NCBI GenBank assembly: GCA_015680685.1
Contig: MNCI01037842.1
Span: 124,001 to 188,000 of the forward strand
Source: Gnetum montanum
Lineage: Eukaryota > Streptophyta > Gnetopsida > Gnetales > Gnetaceae
Length of the DNA stretch: 64,000 nt
Direction: 5' to 3'
This document shows, piece after piece, positions 1-11,879 of the stretch. The number at the start of each line of letters is the position of its first letter. The first letter of the stretch is position 1. The notes under the pieces are model-generated. The model was not told where the DNA came from, searched no databases, and saw nothing but the letters and a program-made list of their open reading frames with translations. The position numbers were made by a program, and so were the translations under genes.

Positions 1-440
1 TTTGATTGTTGAGGTAAATGCTAAATAGTTAGAGGAACCAAAATGTCTTTTAAGAAATCAATTTCAGTATTTCCGTTATCTCATGATTTTTACTGTTTTG
101 GTTGTGGAAATCAGAGTGGCATTATGAGAGCACAGGATCCTAGCTGCCTCCAAAGAAGACTCTGCAAAATGGCTTCAAACTCGTCTAGGAAATGAGTCCA
201 GCAAGAAAAATACTATGGAGAAACAAAAATACAGAAAATAATGTCAAAAGAAATTACAGGGAATTTTGACTTTTTATTTTAATGACTTCTTTTTAATGCA
301 AGTTCAAAATTATTTTATTAACAGTGTCGTCGCCTTATTTAGCCATTTATTCTTATTATTCCTCTAATATATCTTGGTTTTATTATGATTCGATCAGAAA
401 TATTAATTATTATTCTTCCGTTTCCTAGAATTTCATTTCT
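1..440 (+). repeat. Module Y, first copy (diverged direct repeat)
   Basis: This stretch aligns by eye with 7621-8010, and its core aligns with about 3095-3260. The conserved core contains TCCAAAGAAGACTCTGC at about 149-165. In each copy a short frame opens with ATG and gives Asp-Pro/Phe-Ser-x-Leu followed by a basic stretch and Leu-Cys. An acceptor-like ATCAG precedes the core here. It may be the relic of a short exon or of a non-coding repeat; no protein family was recognised. Confidence 0.55.
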
Positions 441-469
441 GTCGTATCATACTAACTATTTCTAGACTT

Positions 470-1200
470 TCCCAAGACCTATTTGGTAATCAAGAAACGT
501 AGGTTATATTCATTTTGATTGCCAATATTGCAACATCTCCTGCAACCATTAGGGTTGAGAATTCCATGTTCTTAAGTTTAATTTAACAAGTAACGGTCTA
601 GCGGAGCCCATTTTGTTAAGAAACAATTACTATAAGGTGTTTTTCCTAACAAACCTTATAAAAGTTTTGGTAACTGCATACTCTTACATGATGGTACATC
701 AATGGCTACGTTGATGATTAAAAAACAAAAAACAAAACAAAAATTGTGCAGCGTGCTGAATATATTGCAATTTGAACACAACGTTGAGATGCTAGTTGCC
801 AACTAAAAAGTTCGTTGAGAAAGTATCTACATTGGGAAATGAATACTAAATGTTAAATATGTATCACAGCCTTCCGTCTTAAACAAAATAAGAATAAAAA
901 AATACGCACCTGTTCCCTTAAATATTTCTAATGTACAAAAGAATTAATGGGTCGATGAGTTAAATTTAAAAAGCATGTTAAAATTAAAAAACAATTTTCT
1001 ATTTTCTTATACAGTTAAAATCATATACCTGAATGATAACGTCTTTGATCTTTTTGGTTCCCTCTATCTAACAACATTGGAAAGCTGCTGAGGTAAGCAC
1101 GGTGATGTAATATTCTAAGGGTACAAGATGCATGCTCTAACCTTAAGCTTAGTTAGTGCCTCATCAATGCATCATCAGTAAAATTAATTAATGAGAAATC
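470..1200 (+). repeat. Module Z, first copy
   Basis: AT-rich sequence with no convincing coding frame. It shares a chain of matches, in the same order, with 16614-17300: for example ATGATGGTACATCAATGGCTACGT here against ATGTGATGGTACACCAGTGG there, then matching segments around AATACTAAAT and AATAAGAATAAA. It follows module Y directly, so Y and Z look like one ancestral unit. Confidence 0.5.
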
Positions 1201-1920
1201 AACAATAAATGCTGTGAATAACTATTCACCATTAAAAAACATATTAAACTTTTTATCACACAAAGTGCGATGTCTGGATAACAAAATCAAAGTTATTCAT
1301 TTAAAAATAATGGTTGAATCTCAATTTCTGAAGTGTAAGCTCAATTTTAATAGTGCCTCATTGTTTTTCTTAGCGGACCCATATCATACGGATAAGGTTA
1401 ACATCACTATGCCAAGTTCAAGCTTTTCAAATTTTTGAATGCAATGAATTCATGATGTGACATGAAACATATATTTAAATAAATAAAATATGAACGTATG
1501 TACCCATCCAGTGGGTGGAGGTCAAGCTACCCTTTCAAAACAAACGAATATTGGTTGAGTCTGAGGAGAATGCAGGTACCATGAAGTCTGTTTTTAATAT
1601 TTGGCTTTCCGAGAGAACAAATTTTTTTTTTGTCTCTCTGATTGGTGGTGGTTGTGTACCACCATAAATTACACGAAAAGTGGAAAGTTTGAAGGTTTTG
1701 TTTAAACATGGTTTGATGAAATCCAAATCGGTTTCCTATATTCAAAATCCACGACTCTATGCACTGCGATAATGGCTTTTAATTAATGTTTTTGCCTTAA
1801 ACGTCTCTTTTTAAGAGCTAACCTTTTATGCAATGAAAAGACAGGTTCGAGACAATAGTGCATTGCCACCAATAATTCCTGTTTTAAAGCAAGTATTCTA
1901 TACATGAATCATGCCAACTT
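1201..1920. other. AT-rich stretch, nothing assignable
   Basis: Short open frames occur on both strands (for example 1214-1438 plus and 1527-1745 minus). They have no recognisable domain and their composition matches non-coding DNA. I see no repeat structure or RNA gene here. Confidence 0.5.
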
Positions 1921-2350
1921 TCCTCTTCTGCAATGAAATAAGATCGCTATGACCAAAAGAGATCCCCACAACCGTGGAAAGACTTTGATATCTGTGTTGA
2001 GCGGCGGGAAAAGAAGAACAGAGTCAGGATCCTTGTACAGGAAAGAAAAATCGCAGAAGCTATCCTTGGATCATCAGTCAAATCCCTGTATGTATCGATG
2101 CCGCTAGCAGTTCTCGAAGCCGCAGTGAACAGAGCATCCGGGTATATTTCATCCTTCCATAACAGTAAACTAGGGTTTTGAGTAGAAACTTTTAGCTTTT
2201 ATGGCCGTTGAAACAACCATGAACCAACGTTAGTCCTCATTTGTTAAATTTTTGTTACTTTTGACAAAATGTTTTCTAGAAAATATTTACATCATTTTTT
2301 AGGGTTTTATGTTTTTTTTATACTTGGGATTTAGGCATTTAGCTAAATGC
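1921..2350 (+). repeat. Module X, first visible copy, with a 79-codon open frame
   Basis: This segment is richer in GC than its surroundings and aligns with 7261-7600: shared CTGCAATGAAATAAGAT start, a shared stretch near the cytosine-rich end, then TAGGGTTT and a matching AT-rich tail. On the plus strand a frame is open from 1942 to 2181 without an early ATG, and another frame has ATG at 1949 and runs 52 codons. Neither is recognised. The second copy is open in its 3' half, where the two translations still share Leu-x-Ala-x-Val. It could be the relic of a first exon; function is unknown. Confidence 0.45.
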
Positions 2351-2791
2351 CCTAGAGTCATGAATCTGAGCTTATATTTTAAAAGTTACTACCAATATCA
2401 CATACTACCAGGTTTAAACGTCCCAAAGTACCATGAGAACTAGTAAAACTAGAAAATCTTTGAAAATATTCAAAACTCAAAAAAGAAAAAAAAAAAATTG
2501 TTGATGTTCACAGAGCAATACTCTGTCAATGTCTTAATTTCATATGAAAGGAATGTCTTAACCTCAGATATGAAAGGAGGAGAGTTAGTGTCATGTTGCT
2601 ATTCTTATGTATAGATTTCTTTTTCAGATCTTGCATTTTCTTTTTCAGATCTTGCAAATGCTAAGGCATTCTTAGTGCAATACAGAGCAGTAAGACAGGA
2701 AACTGCAAATAATCAAACATCTAACTATTTACATAGTGAATGGGGAAAAAGAAATCATGTAGTCAACCCGATTTTATTGGCAGAAGGGTAA

Positions 2792-2925
2792 GATGATAGT
2801 GTGGAGCAAGCAAAAAAGAGGTAAAGCTAGGATTGAGCATATTAACTCAACAGTTACGGATGATAGTGTGGAGCAAGCAAAAAAGAGATAAAGCTAGGAT
2901 TGAGCATATTAACTCAACAGTTACG
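2792..2925 (+). repeat. Tandem duplication, 67-bp unit x 2
   Basis: Copy one is 2792-2858 and copy two is 2859-2925. They differ at one base (GAGGTAAAG against GAGATAAAG), and six bases of a third copy follow. Near-identity beside otherwise decayed sequence means the duplication is recent. Confidence 0.95.
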
Positions 2926-3094
2926 GATGATCAGCATATGATAAGAATCCTCGTAACTAAACATTGGTGTCCTGTTAGAGAATGAAACAATGAAAATGGC
3001 TCATGTTACTAACGAGGATAGAATCTCTCACACTTTGATCATGGAGATAAAACTGCGCAAAAATTTTATACTTTATTTACTCTTTCATCAACCT

Positions 3095-3260
3095 CAATTT
3101 CTTTCGTGATTTTTGTTGTTTTAGTATATTAGAGGGACATGGCAACAGCGCATGATTTCAGTGGGCTCTAAGGGAAACTTTGCACAATGCCTTCTCATCC
3201 GGGTAATCAAGTTGAAAGCAAGTAGAGGGTTCAGTCGCAGTGTTAATGGATGTTTAACTA
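3095..3260 (+). repeat. Module Y, second copy (more diverged)
   Basis: Matches 7685-7830 through GTGATTTTTGTTGTTTTAGT, then GACATGGCAACAGCGCATGAT and TTTGCACAATGC. The short ATG-initiated frame seen in the other Y copies is partly preserved, but a stop follows its first dozen codons. Confidence 0.45.
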
Positions 3261-3475
3261 AACGTAAGTTGTTTTCACATCGTTACTTTCTATTTATTTA
3301 GCAATTTTTTTTAAAAAAATTGTTCCTAGGTTTCAAACTTTCACAACACCCATCTGGGGAACACTATGATATTGTGGCCAATTTTACAATATTTCCTCCA
3401 CGAAACTAATGATAATGTCGTACCAAAGCATGCTTTTGTCAAAATTCAAAACTAAAAATTTAATTACAATCAAAC

Positions 3476-3609
3476 ACCTTTGGCTTTAAAGCATAATAAA
3501 TGAATACGGCAATAGATGGGTCTACAGATATAATAAAACTTTAATACCTTTAGAGCATAATAAATCAACATGGCAATAATTAGGTCTATAGATATAATAA
3601 AACTTTAAT
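3476..3609 (+). repeat. Imperfect tandem duplication, about 70-bp unit x 2
   Basis: Copies at 3476-3545 and 3546-3609 share GAGCATAATAAAT-type and AGATATAATAAAACTTTAAT blocks, with several substitutions and a short deletion in the second copy. Non-coding. Confidence 0.8.
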
Positions 3610-3619
3610 TTTAATTACT

Positions 3620-6600
3620 AAATGATATCTAAAACAGAAACTGAAATTTTTACTGGACCAATAATAAAAAAAATCCTTTAAAAGAACTTTTCTTTCACGC
3701 GACCCCTTACCAGGCCGGTAAATGATATCTATGATATAGGTTAATCTAAGTTTTAGTTTCAACAAACCTTAACCAAGCGGCTGTAAACATAATAAATGGA
3801 TATATCAAACGATAGACTCTGGTTGCATGGCTATGATCATATTAGCTGATTTTATGCAGTTTCTGTTTCAAATCAACGCTCCAGGATACTTGCAGCAAAA
3901 TCTCCACGAGAAACTAGCCAATATAGACACTTACTCTGGGCCTCCGTAAATTTTCTTTGCTAATTTTAAACTGGCCCAAAGCCCAAAGTAGAGAGTATTT
4001 TCCTAAAAGTTATCAAACTCTGTAGTTGTATACAATGCCTTAAAGGGCATGGGGCATGTTGTTTCGATGTAAACTTAGTGATTTGGACATTCTTGGTGAA
4101 CATGATCCAGAGACTATGTCACGTTGTCAATCCCAACACATGCTTCCAAATTGTAAATAATACAAAAGCAAGTGCTAATTTGCAATGGCCCATGTAAAGA
4201 AAGCTAGAGAAAAGGGAAATACATACAAGAAATGTAACGAACCACTTCTCCTTGAGTTTTTGCATTAACAATTGTAATAGTCTTTCTATATGTTTGTGTG
4301 CATGTTTTGTTAACAACTTTTGTGTGTGCTTTATTTAGACTATGGTGGAAATGGCTCATTGGAATGGTAATAAATTTGTTGACATGATTTTCATATGTAT
4401 GTTTAAATACATTATGCATAAGAGATATGCTTTAACATACATGTTGGGAATGTTATAAAATAATAATAATAATAATAATATATGTGGGAAAACAAAATAT
4501 TTTCTGTTCTATTTTAACAAAGATGCGGAACTTGACCCATGAATCAAGGATATTGTGTGCAAATATTGTAGCTTTATATTTTATTTTTTAAAATTTTATC
4601 TAAATGTGATGCATTGCTCTATTTTTAGTTTAAAATAGTAAAGTATAAGTACCCTCTCCATGGTTGTAAACCTTTCAAGGTTTATAAGACGATGGGAAAA
4701 TTCACATCACTAATGACTTGAAAAAGAAGGTGCCTTATTTAATTATGTATCTTAGACTGCCCTTATCATGAATCTATTTTGAAAACTCTTTCCTTGCATC
4801 TTATGACAATTCTAAATGATAAAGAGATAGATATTATGTTGGAATGTTTTGTAATTATCAAGAGAAATTGAACTTCAGATCTAGCAAAATTTGAATTTTG
4901 AAATATCACAAATTGTTGATTTAAGAATTGAACCTGCAACTTGTGAATATACATATTTTATTGGTTTTTTTATAGTGATCATGAAGAGAATTGAACTCAT
5001 GATTCATTGTTGAAAAAAGAGAGAGAAAGAACTTAAAAAGAAAGAAAGAAAGAAAGAATGTAGTCCCCAAGAAGTTAGTTACAAGAAACCATCCATTATC
5101 CCTTATTCCGCCTACAAATAGGGAGAAGAGAAGAGGAAAAGAAACACACACAAGGTAAAAGTAGCTGAATAGAATAAAAAAAGGGGATATAACAATAGGG
5201 AGTGTGGTTAGGAAGGGAGAGATAGTAAGGAGAAAAAAAACAAGTGCAGCATAGCAATTCAATATTTTGATAATTTCTCTTAGTAAGCAAGATATCTAAG
5301 CAAGGAGGTAACATAATCCATATCTGTTATGTTTGATAATGGTCAACAAGTGCTAATTTTTCTCAAACTTCTCTCTTTTTGCACCTTCACAAATGCTTAT
5401 ATGAAAATATCAAAATTGTTGTTATATGCTTAGATTTTTGAAACCTTTATTACCTTTTTTTTGCATCTCTCCACCCATCCTCTGCACTCTCACACCTAAT
5501 TGACTTATATGAGAGTTGTTTCTATAACAATTTAGAAACACCCATAATGATATACGACATTTTTGGCAAAAAAGTGCCAACAGAGGCCAAGAATCCTTAA
5601 CATGAGAATTGGTACCATGGGTAGAAAGTGAAAGTATCCTTGGGGCCATGGATAATTGTGAATGTTTTAAAATTGTTGAATTCTTGGGTTTTGGTTGAAA
5701 TTTGGTTGATGAACCCTTCCCCTTTCAATGCATATATCTTGGATTTGAATCTTGAATTATCCTTTGTTTCCTATGCCTTTTCAAGTATGATTTTGATATC
5801 TTTCTATAAGTTAATGTAGTGGGGACAAACTTAGGATGTTAATTTATGGTTGAGATTTATTTATTCTCTGTTGAACATATGAATTTCCTGATTAAATGAT
5901 TATTGGTAAAATGGTTACAAGAGTTAAATTTAGATCTTATTTTTGTATGTGGCTAAAAATTATAAAATATTATTATGTGATTGAACAAACATGAGATTAT
6001 TAATTCATTTTCTTTTGTGATCATTTCTTTGATTTTCAAATGTGCGAATGATCATAATTAAATATTTTTTTAGGTTGAATAATAAAAGTTTGATTCTTTT
6101 AATCTGATTAATCTTGTAGAGATATTTTACTATGGCTATTTGTTTATAAAATTATCTCTTAATTCTTAAAATTAATACTCATTGACTTGTTTTAGAACTA
6201 AATCTAAGCATGGTTAATTTCATTTTAATATTATAGGTTAATGTTAGTTTGATTGTTGCAGAAAGAAAACCACCTAAACATTTTCTTTCAACTAGCTTTA
6301 TTTCTAAGGGACTTTAGGTGCTAGCTCTTGCTCCCTATGATTGGGTATTACAGAAAATAGTCTGCAACCACCAACTCTACCACTATTCAAGCTATGCATG
6401 AAGCAGCCAGTCAGCAATTAGTCAGCATTGAGCTGTCAACATCAGTTTCATACCACAGACAAATATGGGCGGTTAATCTTTGGCTGATGGAGGAACTGAC
6501 TATATGCCTGACCATATTCAGCAAACTATTCCATCCAAGATCCATTATGTAGTAGGAAGAAAATCAGTCAAGAGAGTTGAAGGTGGAAGCGGTTAATAAT

Positions 6601-7260
6601 AGGCCTTCTGGGTGAAAAATGAAATATAAAAATTAGGCCATTGCAGCAATTAGTAGTTGGTGATAGCGCACTAAGGAAGACTAATCATTTCATTGACCAG
6701 GAAAATAAAAAAATGTAAGTGCATCAACAGAGCAAATGTTGAGGCGTTATGGGACTATTTGAAAACAGTAGTCAAGGTTAAGCATCATCCTGATATTATA
6801 CCAATAAATTATCCCATAAATTCATGATTAGCATTCGGCTTGCAACAGACTTGTTTCGATGCTCGTGGACGTGCAACCATAAGCTCCAAATAACGAAAAA
6901 GTCATGCAAAATGTTTGCTTTTCTCATATTTGTTTTTAAAGGTCGATGAGATCAAAATTAGTTTTATACATCGGAAACCGGTTAGTTTTTAAGGAATATT
7001 CTGCGATACGAGCCACACAGAAAACCGAAAAATGGTCTTTTCAATGATGCTTAGGCCTCAAGCTGCAAAGATTTAACTCTTCCTGGAATGAAGAGAAAGG
7101 TTGCACTGTTCGATAAAATAGACAATATAAACACATGCAATTCTCTGCCTGCACACAAGTATTACATCTATACAGTATGTTTTCCTGCTTTTTCTGGCTT
7201 TCCAGATTCCTTTCATCCATGCTCACAAAACTGTAATACTGCGGTGTTTATTTCCCCACT
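3620..7260. other. AT-rich intergenic DNA with microsatellites
   Basis: No supported gene. Microsatellites are (TAA)n at 4460-4481 and an AAAG-type run at about 5036-5058. A stretch around 6365-6560 is richer in GC and open for about 60 codons on the plus strand, but resembles nothing I know. ORFs on the minus strand near 4920-5320 read through purine/pyrimidine-skewed sequence and look spurious. Confidence 0.5.
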
Positions 7261-7600
7261 GATCTGCTCGTTCTCTTTTCTGCAATGAAAATAAGATTGC
7301 TAGTAGTGACAAGAAGAATTCCGTACCAGTATGGATAGATTTTGAGAAGAGCAAAACCCCCTCAGCCAGATTGCTTTGTGAATCCATCCTGTTAGCAAAC
7401 CTCAACGCCACAGTGAAGAAGGGCATCCAGTTATATTTCTTACTTCTATAACACTAAGTTAGGGTTTCAGCTGTTATGGTCATAAAGCAAATACGAATTA
7501 ATCTTAGCTTTCATTTCTTGTTCATGGGGTCAAGTATTTCTTAGCATACATTCGATTTTTGCTGGAATATTTACATCTTGGTTCAGGTTTCATCTGGGAT
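7261..7600 (+). repeat. Module X, second copy
   Basis: Direct repeat of 1921-2350: the same CTGCAATGAAAATAAGAT opening, then a diverged centre, then shared sequence ending ACTAAGTTAGGGTTTCAG and a matching GGAATATTTACATC tail. An in-frame stretch is open through its 3' half until a stop just before the AGGGTTT motif. Unrecognised; perhaps an exon relic. Confidence 0.45.
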
Positions 7601-7620
7601 TTGGATAAAATATAATTCAG

Positions 7621-8010
7621 CATTTTCGAGGTAAATACTCAATAATCACAGTAACAAGAATTTTTTTAAAACAAAAAATTCAGTACTTTTGTTATCTCAT
7701 GATTTTTACTGTTTTGGTTGTGGGGATCTGAGTGACATGGTTAGAGTACATGATCCCAGTGGCCTCCAAAGAAGACTCTGCATAATGGTTTCAAACTCTT
7801 CCATTGAATGAATGGAGCAACAAAATATACCAATGAAAAATGAAAATAGAGAATATCAATTTGAATAAAGTACTTTTGTTGACGTTCATTGATTTTAATG
7901 GTTCTGTGGCCGGCCTTAGCCATTTATTCTTATTATTACATCTTCTTTTATTCTAGTTCAATGAGAAATATCATCGATTAATTTTTTGTTTCCTTCAACT
8001 GGAATTTTAG
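7621..8010 (+). repeat. Module Y, third copy
   Basis: Aligns with 1-440 along most of its length, including GAGGTAAAT, TCATGATTTTTACTGTTTTGG and the AGCCATTTATTCTTATTA tail. Here X (7261-7600) and Y are adjacent, which shows the original order X-Y-Z. The Z part was displaced to 16614 by later insertions. Confidence 0.6.
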
Positions 8011-8300
8011 TTATGGATACCACTCTTTGTTATGTGTTTTGAGCTTAGTTGCAAGTTTGGTTTTATAGTGGAGTTTTATTCTCATGTGGATTTGAGCTCT
8101 TATCCTCCAAAGTGAAGTATTTGTTATGCCACATCAGCATGATGACCTAGTTCGTATAATTATTTTTTGGTTCTAGTTAGCTTGACCTGAATAATTCTAC
8201 CACCTCAGCATTATGTGCACTCAAGCACTCTCAATGCCCATTAGTTCCCTTTTTACTAGAACTTTACAAAGATAGCTCAAATTCATTGTATTATGCCAAT

Positions 8301-8700
8301 TTAGTGGGGCCAAGCTAAACAGTTTTTAGGAAGAATTTTAATTCAACTCAGCTTGTAGAACTACCTGATAGAACCATATTTTGATTCTACAAAAGAATAA
8401 GAAAAATCTTTTTCTCATCTACTTTTACCAAATAGAGTGGGGTTGAGCTTAAATAGTTTTTAGAACATGTGCATGAAAAAATTTTAATCTAGCTCAGTTT
8501 GTAACCAACTCGTAGAATCCTTTTTTGGTTCCACAAAAGGAATAAGAAATAGTTCTACCACATATGCTTTTTATTAATAAAACTTAGTGGGGTCAAGCTT
8601 AAATAGTTTTTGGAGCATGTGCAGAAAAGAATTTTTAATTTAGCTCAACTAGCCTTTTTGATTCTACGAAGAGATGAAAAATTAGCTCTACCATGTTAGC
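8301..8700 (+). repeat. Diverged tandem repeat, about 130-150-bp unit x 3
   Basis: Three units begin near 8301, 8434 and 8584 with AGTGGGGCCAAGC, AGTGGGGTTGAGC and AGTGGGGTCAAGC. Each then carries AAATAGTTTTT, AATTTTAAT, TAGCTCA and a TTTTTGATTCTAC-type block. Fainter relatives of the unit lie on both sides (8150-8280 and 8700-8760). Satellite-like, or the U3 region of a long LTR. Confidence 0.7.
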
Positions 8701-9596
8701 TTAAGAACAAGTGCTAATAGAACTAGCTTGTAGAGCCATTTTTTGTGTTCTACAAAACATACATCCAATAACTTCTAACACATCACCATTTCCTTTACAC
8801 GTGCAAGATTGGTCAAGAACCTCAATTTAAATGATTGTTTCTTTTTGAAAATCTTTTGCACCAATTCTTGGTTCCATTGGATGCCTTGCCACATAAGCTC
8901 ATAAAATGAATCTTCAAAATGTGTTTCTAGTTCTATAAAGCTCTTGTAAAATAGCTTTGCCATGTCAATGCCTTTGTTTGTACAAGAAAGCTTATTAAAA
9001 AAAAGGTAAAAAAGAAAAGCCATGAGAATCAAAAGCTTTTAATCCTTTTTAAAAGAGCTCATTGCCATGTAGGCCTAAGTGAAAGACCATGTTAGAACTA
9101 GGTTTTAAATCTATATGAGCTACCTTTGAAAAGGCCATACCACATCCACAAAAGGGGGCATTACAAGCTTATATTGAAAAGAGCTATTATACGAAAATTC
9201 TTGAGTCAAGTGTATATTGCTATGAAAGCATGCTAAACATCATTAATGAAAATAAGGGTTGGTTGTTAAAGCTTAAAAAAACACTTATCTCCAACATAAG
9301 TAGAGCTTGCTACTTCTGCAAGAAGGAACCAATACACCAAAATGAAATGATAGATTTTTTTATCCTTTGCTAACCTTTTAATATTCACCTCAAGCTCATA
9401 CTAAATGTAGTAATGGAGGCTAAGATGTAACGAATACAGCTTCTTCCACTTTAGCTACTCTTCCTAATAGATTGGCAATGGTTATAACTTACTACTTCTC
9501 ATGCTTCTCTTGCATATTTGCAATGACTCAAGGAATACCTACAAAAATGGGTAAAAGGGATGAAGGCTATAAACTGAAGCTATTTGGTTTGGCTTG

Positions 9597-9638
9597 AGAA
9601 ATTCTAGTTTTTGGCCTTGTCTTTAAACTAGAATTTCT
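9597..9638. repeat. Perfect inverted repeat, 14-bp arms
   Basis: Arms AGAAATTCTAGTTT (9597-9610) and AAACTAGAATTTCT (9625-9638) are separated by 14 bases, so a transcript would fold into a strong hairpin. The surrounding sequence is LTR-like. Confidence 0.85.
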
Positions 9639-10357
9639 TGTTCTCGATCTCTCTGTTTGTCTCTTCTTTGTAAAAGCTTTATTTTCTTTTCTTTAGAAAG
9701 CTTGGAAAACTTTTGAGTCTCTATGTTAAGACAAGGCAGAGTATTTCTTCTTCCTTTGTGCTATGAAAGTTGATTCTTGTGACTTTGAGCTTGGCAGTTG
9801 TGCTTTGTCTAGAACTATAAAAGAAGCCTTATAAATTTCTTTTGAGTAATAGAATTACTCTACTCCCTATGATCTAGGGGAGTTTTATAATGGATGTAGG
9901 TCAAAAAATTTACTAGCTCTAAACCACCTATTTGTGTACTCTTTTTTGCATAGTGTTGTGGCCAACCTCACCCAAGCTCTTGCACAGGGCCATGATCAAC
10001 AAAACTATTTTATATAATCATATACCATTTCACCAAGAAATATTAACGTACAGGAAGGTGGACTGATATGTGGGGAGGTGAAACATCACTAGCAAGTGGC
10101 TATAAAGCAAAGAATGAAGATGACATTACTGAAGGGGGAGAAAGGGCCTCCATAACAAATTAGGCTCTCTTCCCGAACAGTTATGTCTCTCTTCATTAAG
10201 GTGCACATAGATGGGTAGGGGGGTCTCCAAGGGCTGAGAAAGTAGTAGAAGGTGGTTTTCTCTCTCTTTCTTCTCTTGTTTTTTTTTAGGATGACATTGG
10301 TGTAGTTGATGGATGTGAATGGTAGGCATAGTAGGTGGGTTCTGCAGTCCTGTTTTC

Positions 10358-10378
10358 GTTGATAATCATGGCCCCATG
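10358..10378 (-). repeat. 21-bp inverted fragment of the B/C LTR start
   Basis: TTGATAATCATGGCCCCATG occurs identically at 29517-29537 within the 3' LTR of element B. Relative to element C, which is on the plus strand, the fragment points the wrong way. It abuts the first base of homology to the C leader, so it marks a rearrangement point rather than a true 5' LTR. Confidence 0.65.
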
Positions 10379-10448
10379 TCACTTTACATTAACAAAGCAA
10401 CAAGCATCATGTTTCCCAAGCTATATTTTTAAGAGAACTTGGAATAGG

Positions 10449-11641
10449 ATGGTAGCCAATCAACCCCCAACTCCCTTGGTTAGCAACCCCTTCAACTTTA
10501 GTAATTATCATGATATCCCAAAATCACTTCAAAATATAAATTTTTCTTTTGATCCCACAACCCCTACTAGTGATGCCTACCAACATGTACAATGTTTCAA
10601 AACCTTACTTGGGATCCATAACATTGTTCAAAATGATGTGGCATGTAGAGTATTTGTGACAATTTTCAGGAGTAGGGCCACTCAATGGTTCTTGATGCTC
10701 CCCAATGCTTCCATTGACTCATGGTAGGAGTTCAAAAATAAGTTTTTCATCCAATTTGACAAATTCACGAGCCTTGCAATTGCGTCAAGTAACTTCACCA
10801 GCTTAAGAAAGCTACCTGGAGAAAATGTTAGGGATTATAACCTTAGATTTCTTCACTAGTTGCCCTATCTACCAAGTGAGATGCATCCACAACCCAATGG
10901 CATCCTCAACTTTTACCTCTCCACCATTGACCCATTCTTTTCCTATGCCATCAAATCTTATTCAAACATAATGGAAATATAGGGGTAATGGCTAAAGTCA
11001 TGGAGTTAGAATAAATCACCCTTATGAACAACNCAATGGCTAAAGTCATGGAGTTAGAATAAATCACCCTTATGAACAACATTCAAATTTAGTTTGGAAT
11101 GATGAGCATTAGTAATCCCATGCAATTTAACCCTCTACCTCTACCAACTTTTCCAATGGCGAATACTATGTTCCAAACTCCCATTCCCCTTGAAATGACT
11201 CAACCTACAAGTAGCTATTTTCAAGGTCCCACATCTTTTCAATATCTACCATCTAACACTAGTTTGAATGAGGATTAATCAAAGGCCTTAATTCAGTCCA
11301 TCATAGACCCACATAAGGTACCTAATCCTATTGAACCCCCAACTCAAATTCAAGATAAAATTACACAGATATTAACTTCTCTTCAAAAAATTTCAAACAA
11401 AGTCATTGAATTAAAGAGAAACAACAAAAAAGATTCTATGCAACCTAAAAAGCCAAGTTCATCAGTCAATGACGATTATTGTCACTTCCATAATACTAGG
11501 AAACATTCTAAGAAGACTTGTTTCCAATTTTTAGCATTATATGGAAACAACACCCAAGGTCAACAAAATGGGGAACCCCTTGTTATGGTCCTTAATGTAC
11601 CTTGTGAAATAGAAAATGAAGAGGTTTCCTTATTGGAGTAA
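10449..11641 (+). pseudogene. gag: Element C gag (retrotransposon Gag, PF03732 type)
   Basis: Structural protein of the virus-like particle. The start is the ATG at 10449, matching the start in element B. Residues 1-95 carry the capsid-domain pattern, with a Gln-Trp-Phe block at 10686 before an in-frame stop at 10726. The downstream half continues in pieces (Phe-rich block at 10735-10800, Val-Arg-Asp-Tyr at 10835). A Met/Pro-rich middle follows, then a zinc-knuckle-like CHFHNTRKHSKKTC at about 11481-11522. The frame ends at 11641. Damage includes stops at 10726, 10856 and 10982. A sequencing N at 11033 sits inside an exact 46-bp duplication. The gene resembles the Gag of element A in its C-terminal linker. 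Confidence 0.85.
10987..11080 (+). repeat. Exact 46-bp duplication around an N (probable assembly join)
   Basis: 10987-11032 is identical to 11035-11080, and base 11033 is N. The pattern is what two overlapping contig ends joined without merging would give. Element B has only one copy of the corresponding sequence. Confidence 0.85.
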
Positions 11642-11879
11642 GTAATGGTAAACAACCCCAACCCACATAATGCTTGCTATTGTAAACTTAGTAACATCAT
11701 GAACAACACACAGCAACAAACTAAAAATGACCCTTACACTCCTCCAAACAAAAGATCTCCTAGTCAAAGTAATACAAATACTCAAACTGGATCATCCCAA
11801 ATAAACACCCCACAATGAGAAAATCCACCTTCTATACTTAGAAGAGCCCCACTTCAACTAGAAGCCAAAGAAGTACCTA

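Larger units (their letters stand above)
8020..9960 (+). mobile_element. Possible solo or truncated LTR (low confidence)
   Basis: The right part has the arrangement of a plant LTR promoter and R region. CTATAAAAG at about 9814 is a TATA candidate, followed 30-100 bases on by AATAGAATTACTCTACTC and then GGATGTAGGTC and ACCACCTATTTGTGT, a pattern often seen near the 3' end of plant copia LTRs. The tandem repeat at 8301-8700 would lie in U3. No second copy, defined termini or primer-binding site was found, so this is only a suggestion. Confidence 0.3.

Noticed and set aside
4920-5320. 113- and 72-codon minus-strand ORFs with hydrophobic, Phe/Leu-rich translation
   Set aside because: The strand is A/G-rich, so the complement reads as Phe/Leu/Ser. 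There is no domain, and the two ORFs overlap in different frames.
6365-6560. 60-codon open stretch with somewhat higher GC
   Set aside because: No ATG context, no motif and no second copy; open length is within chance expectation for this composition.
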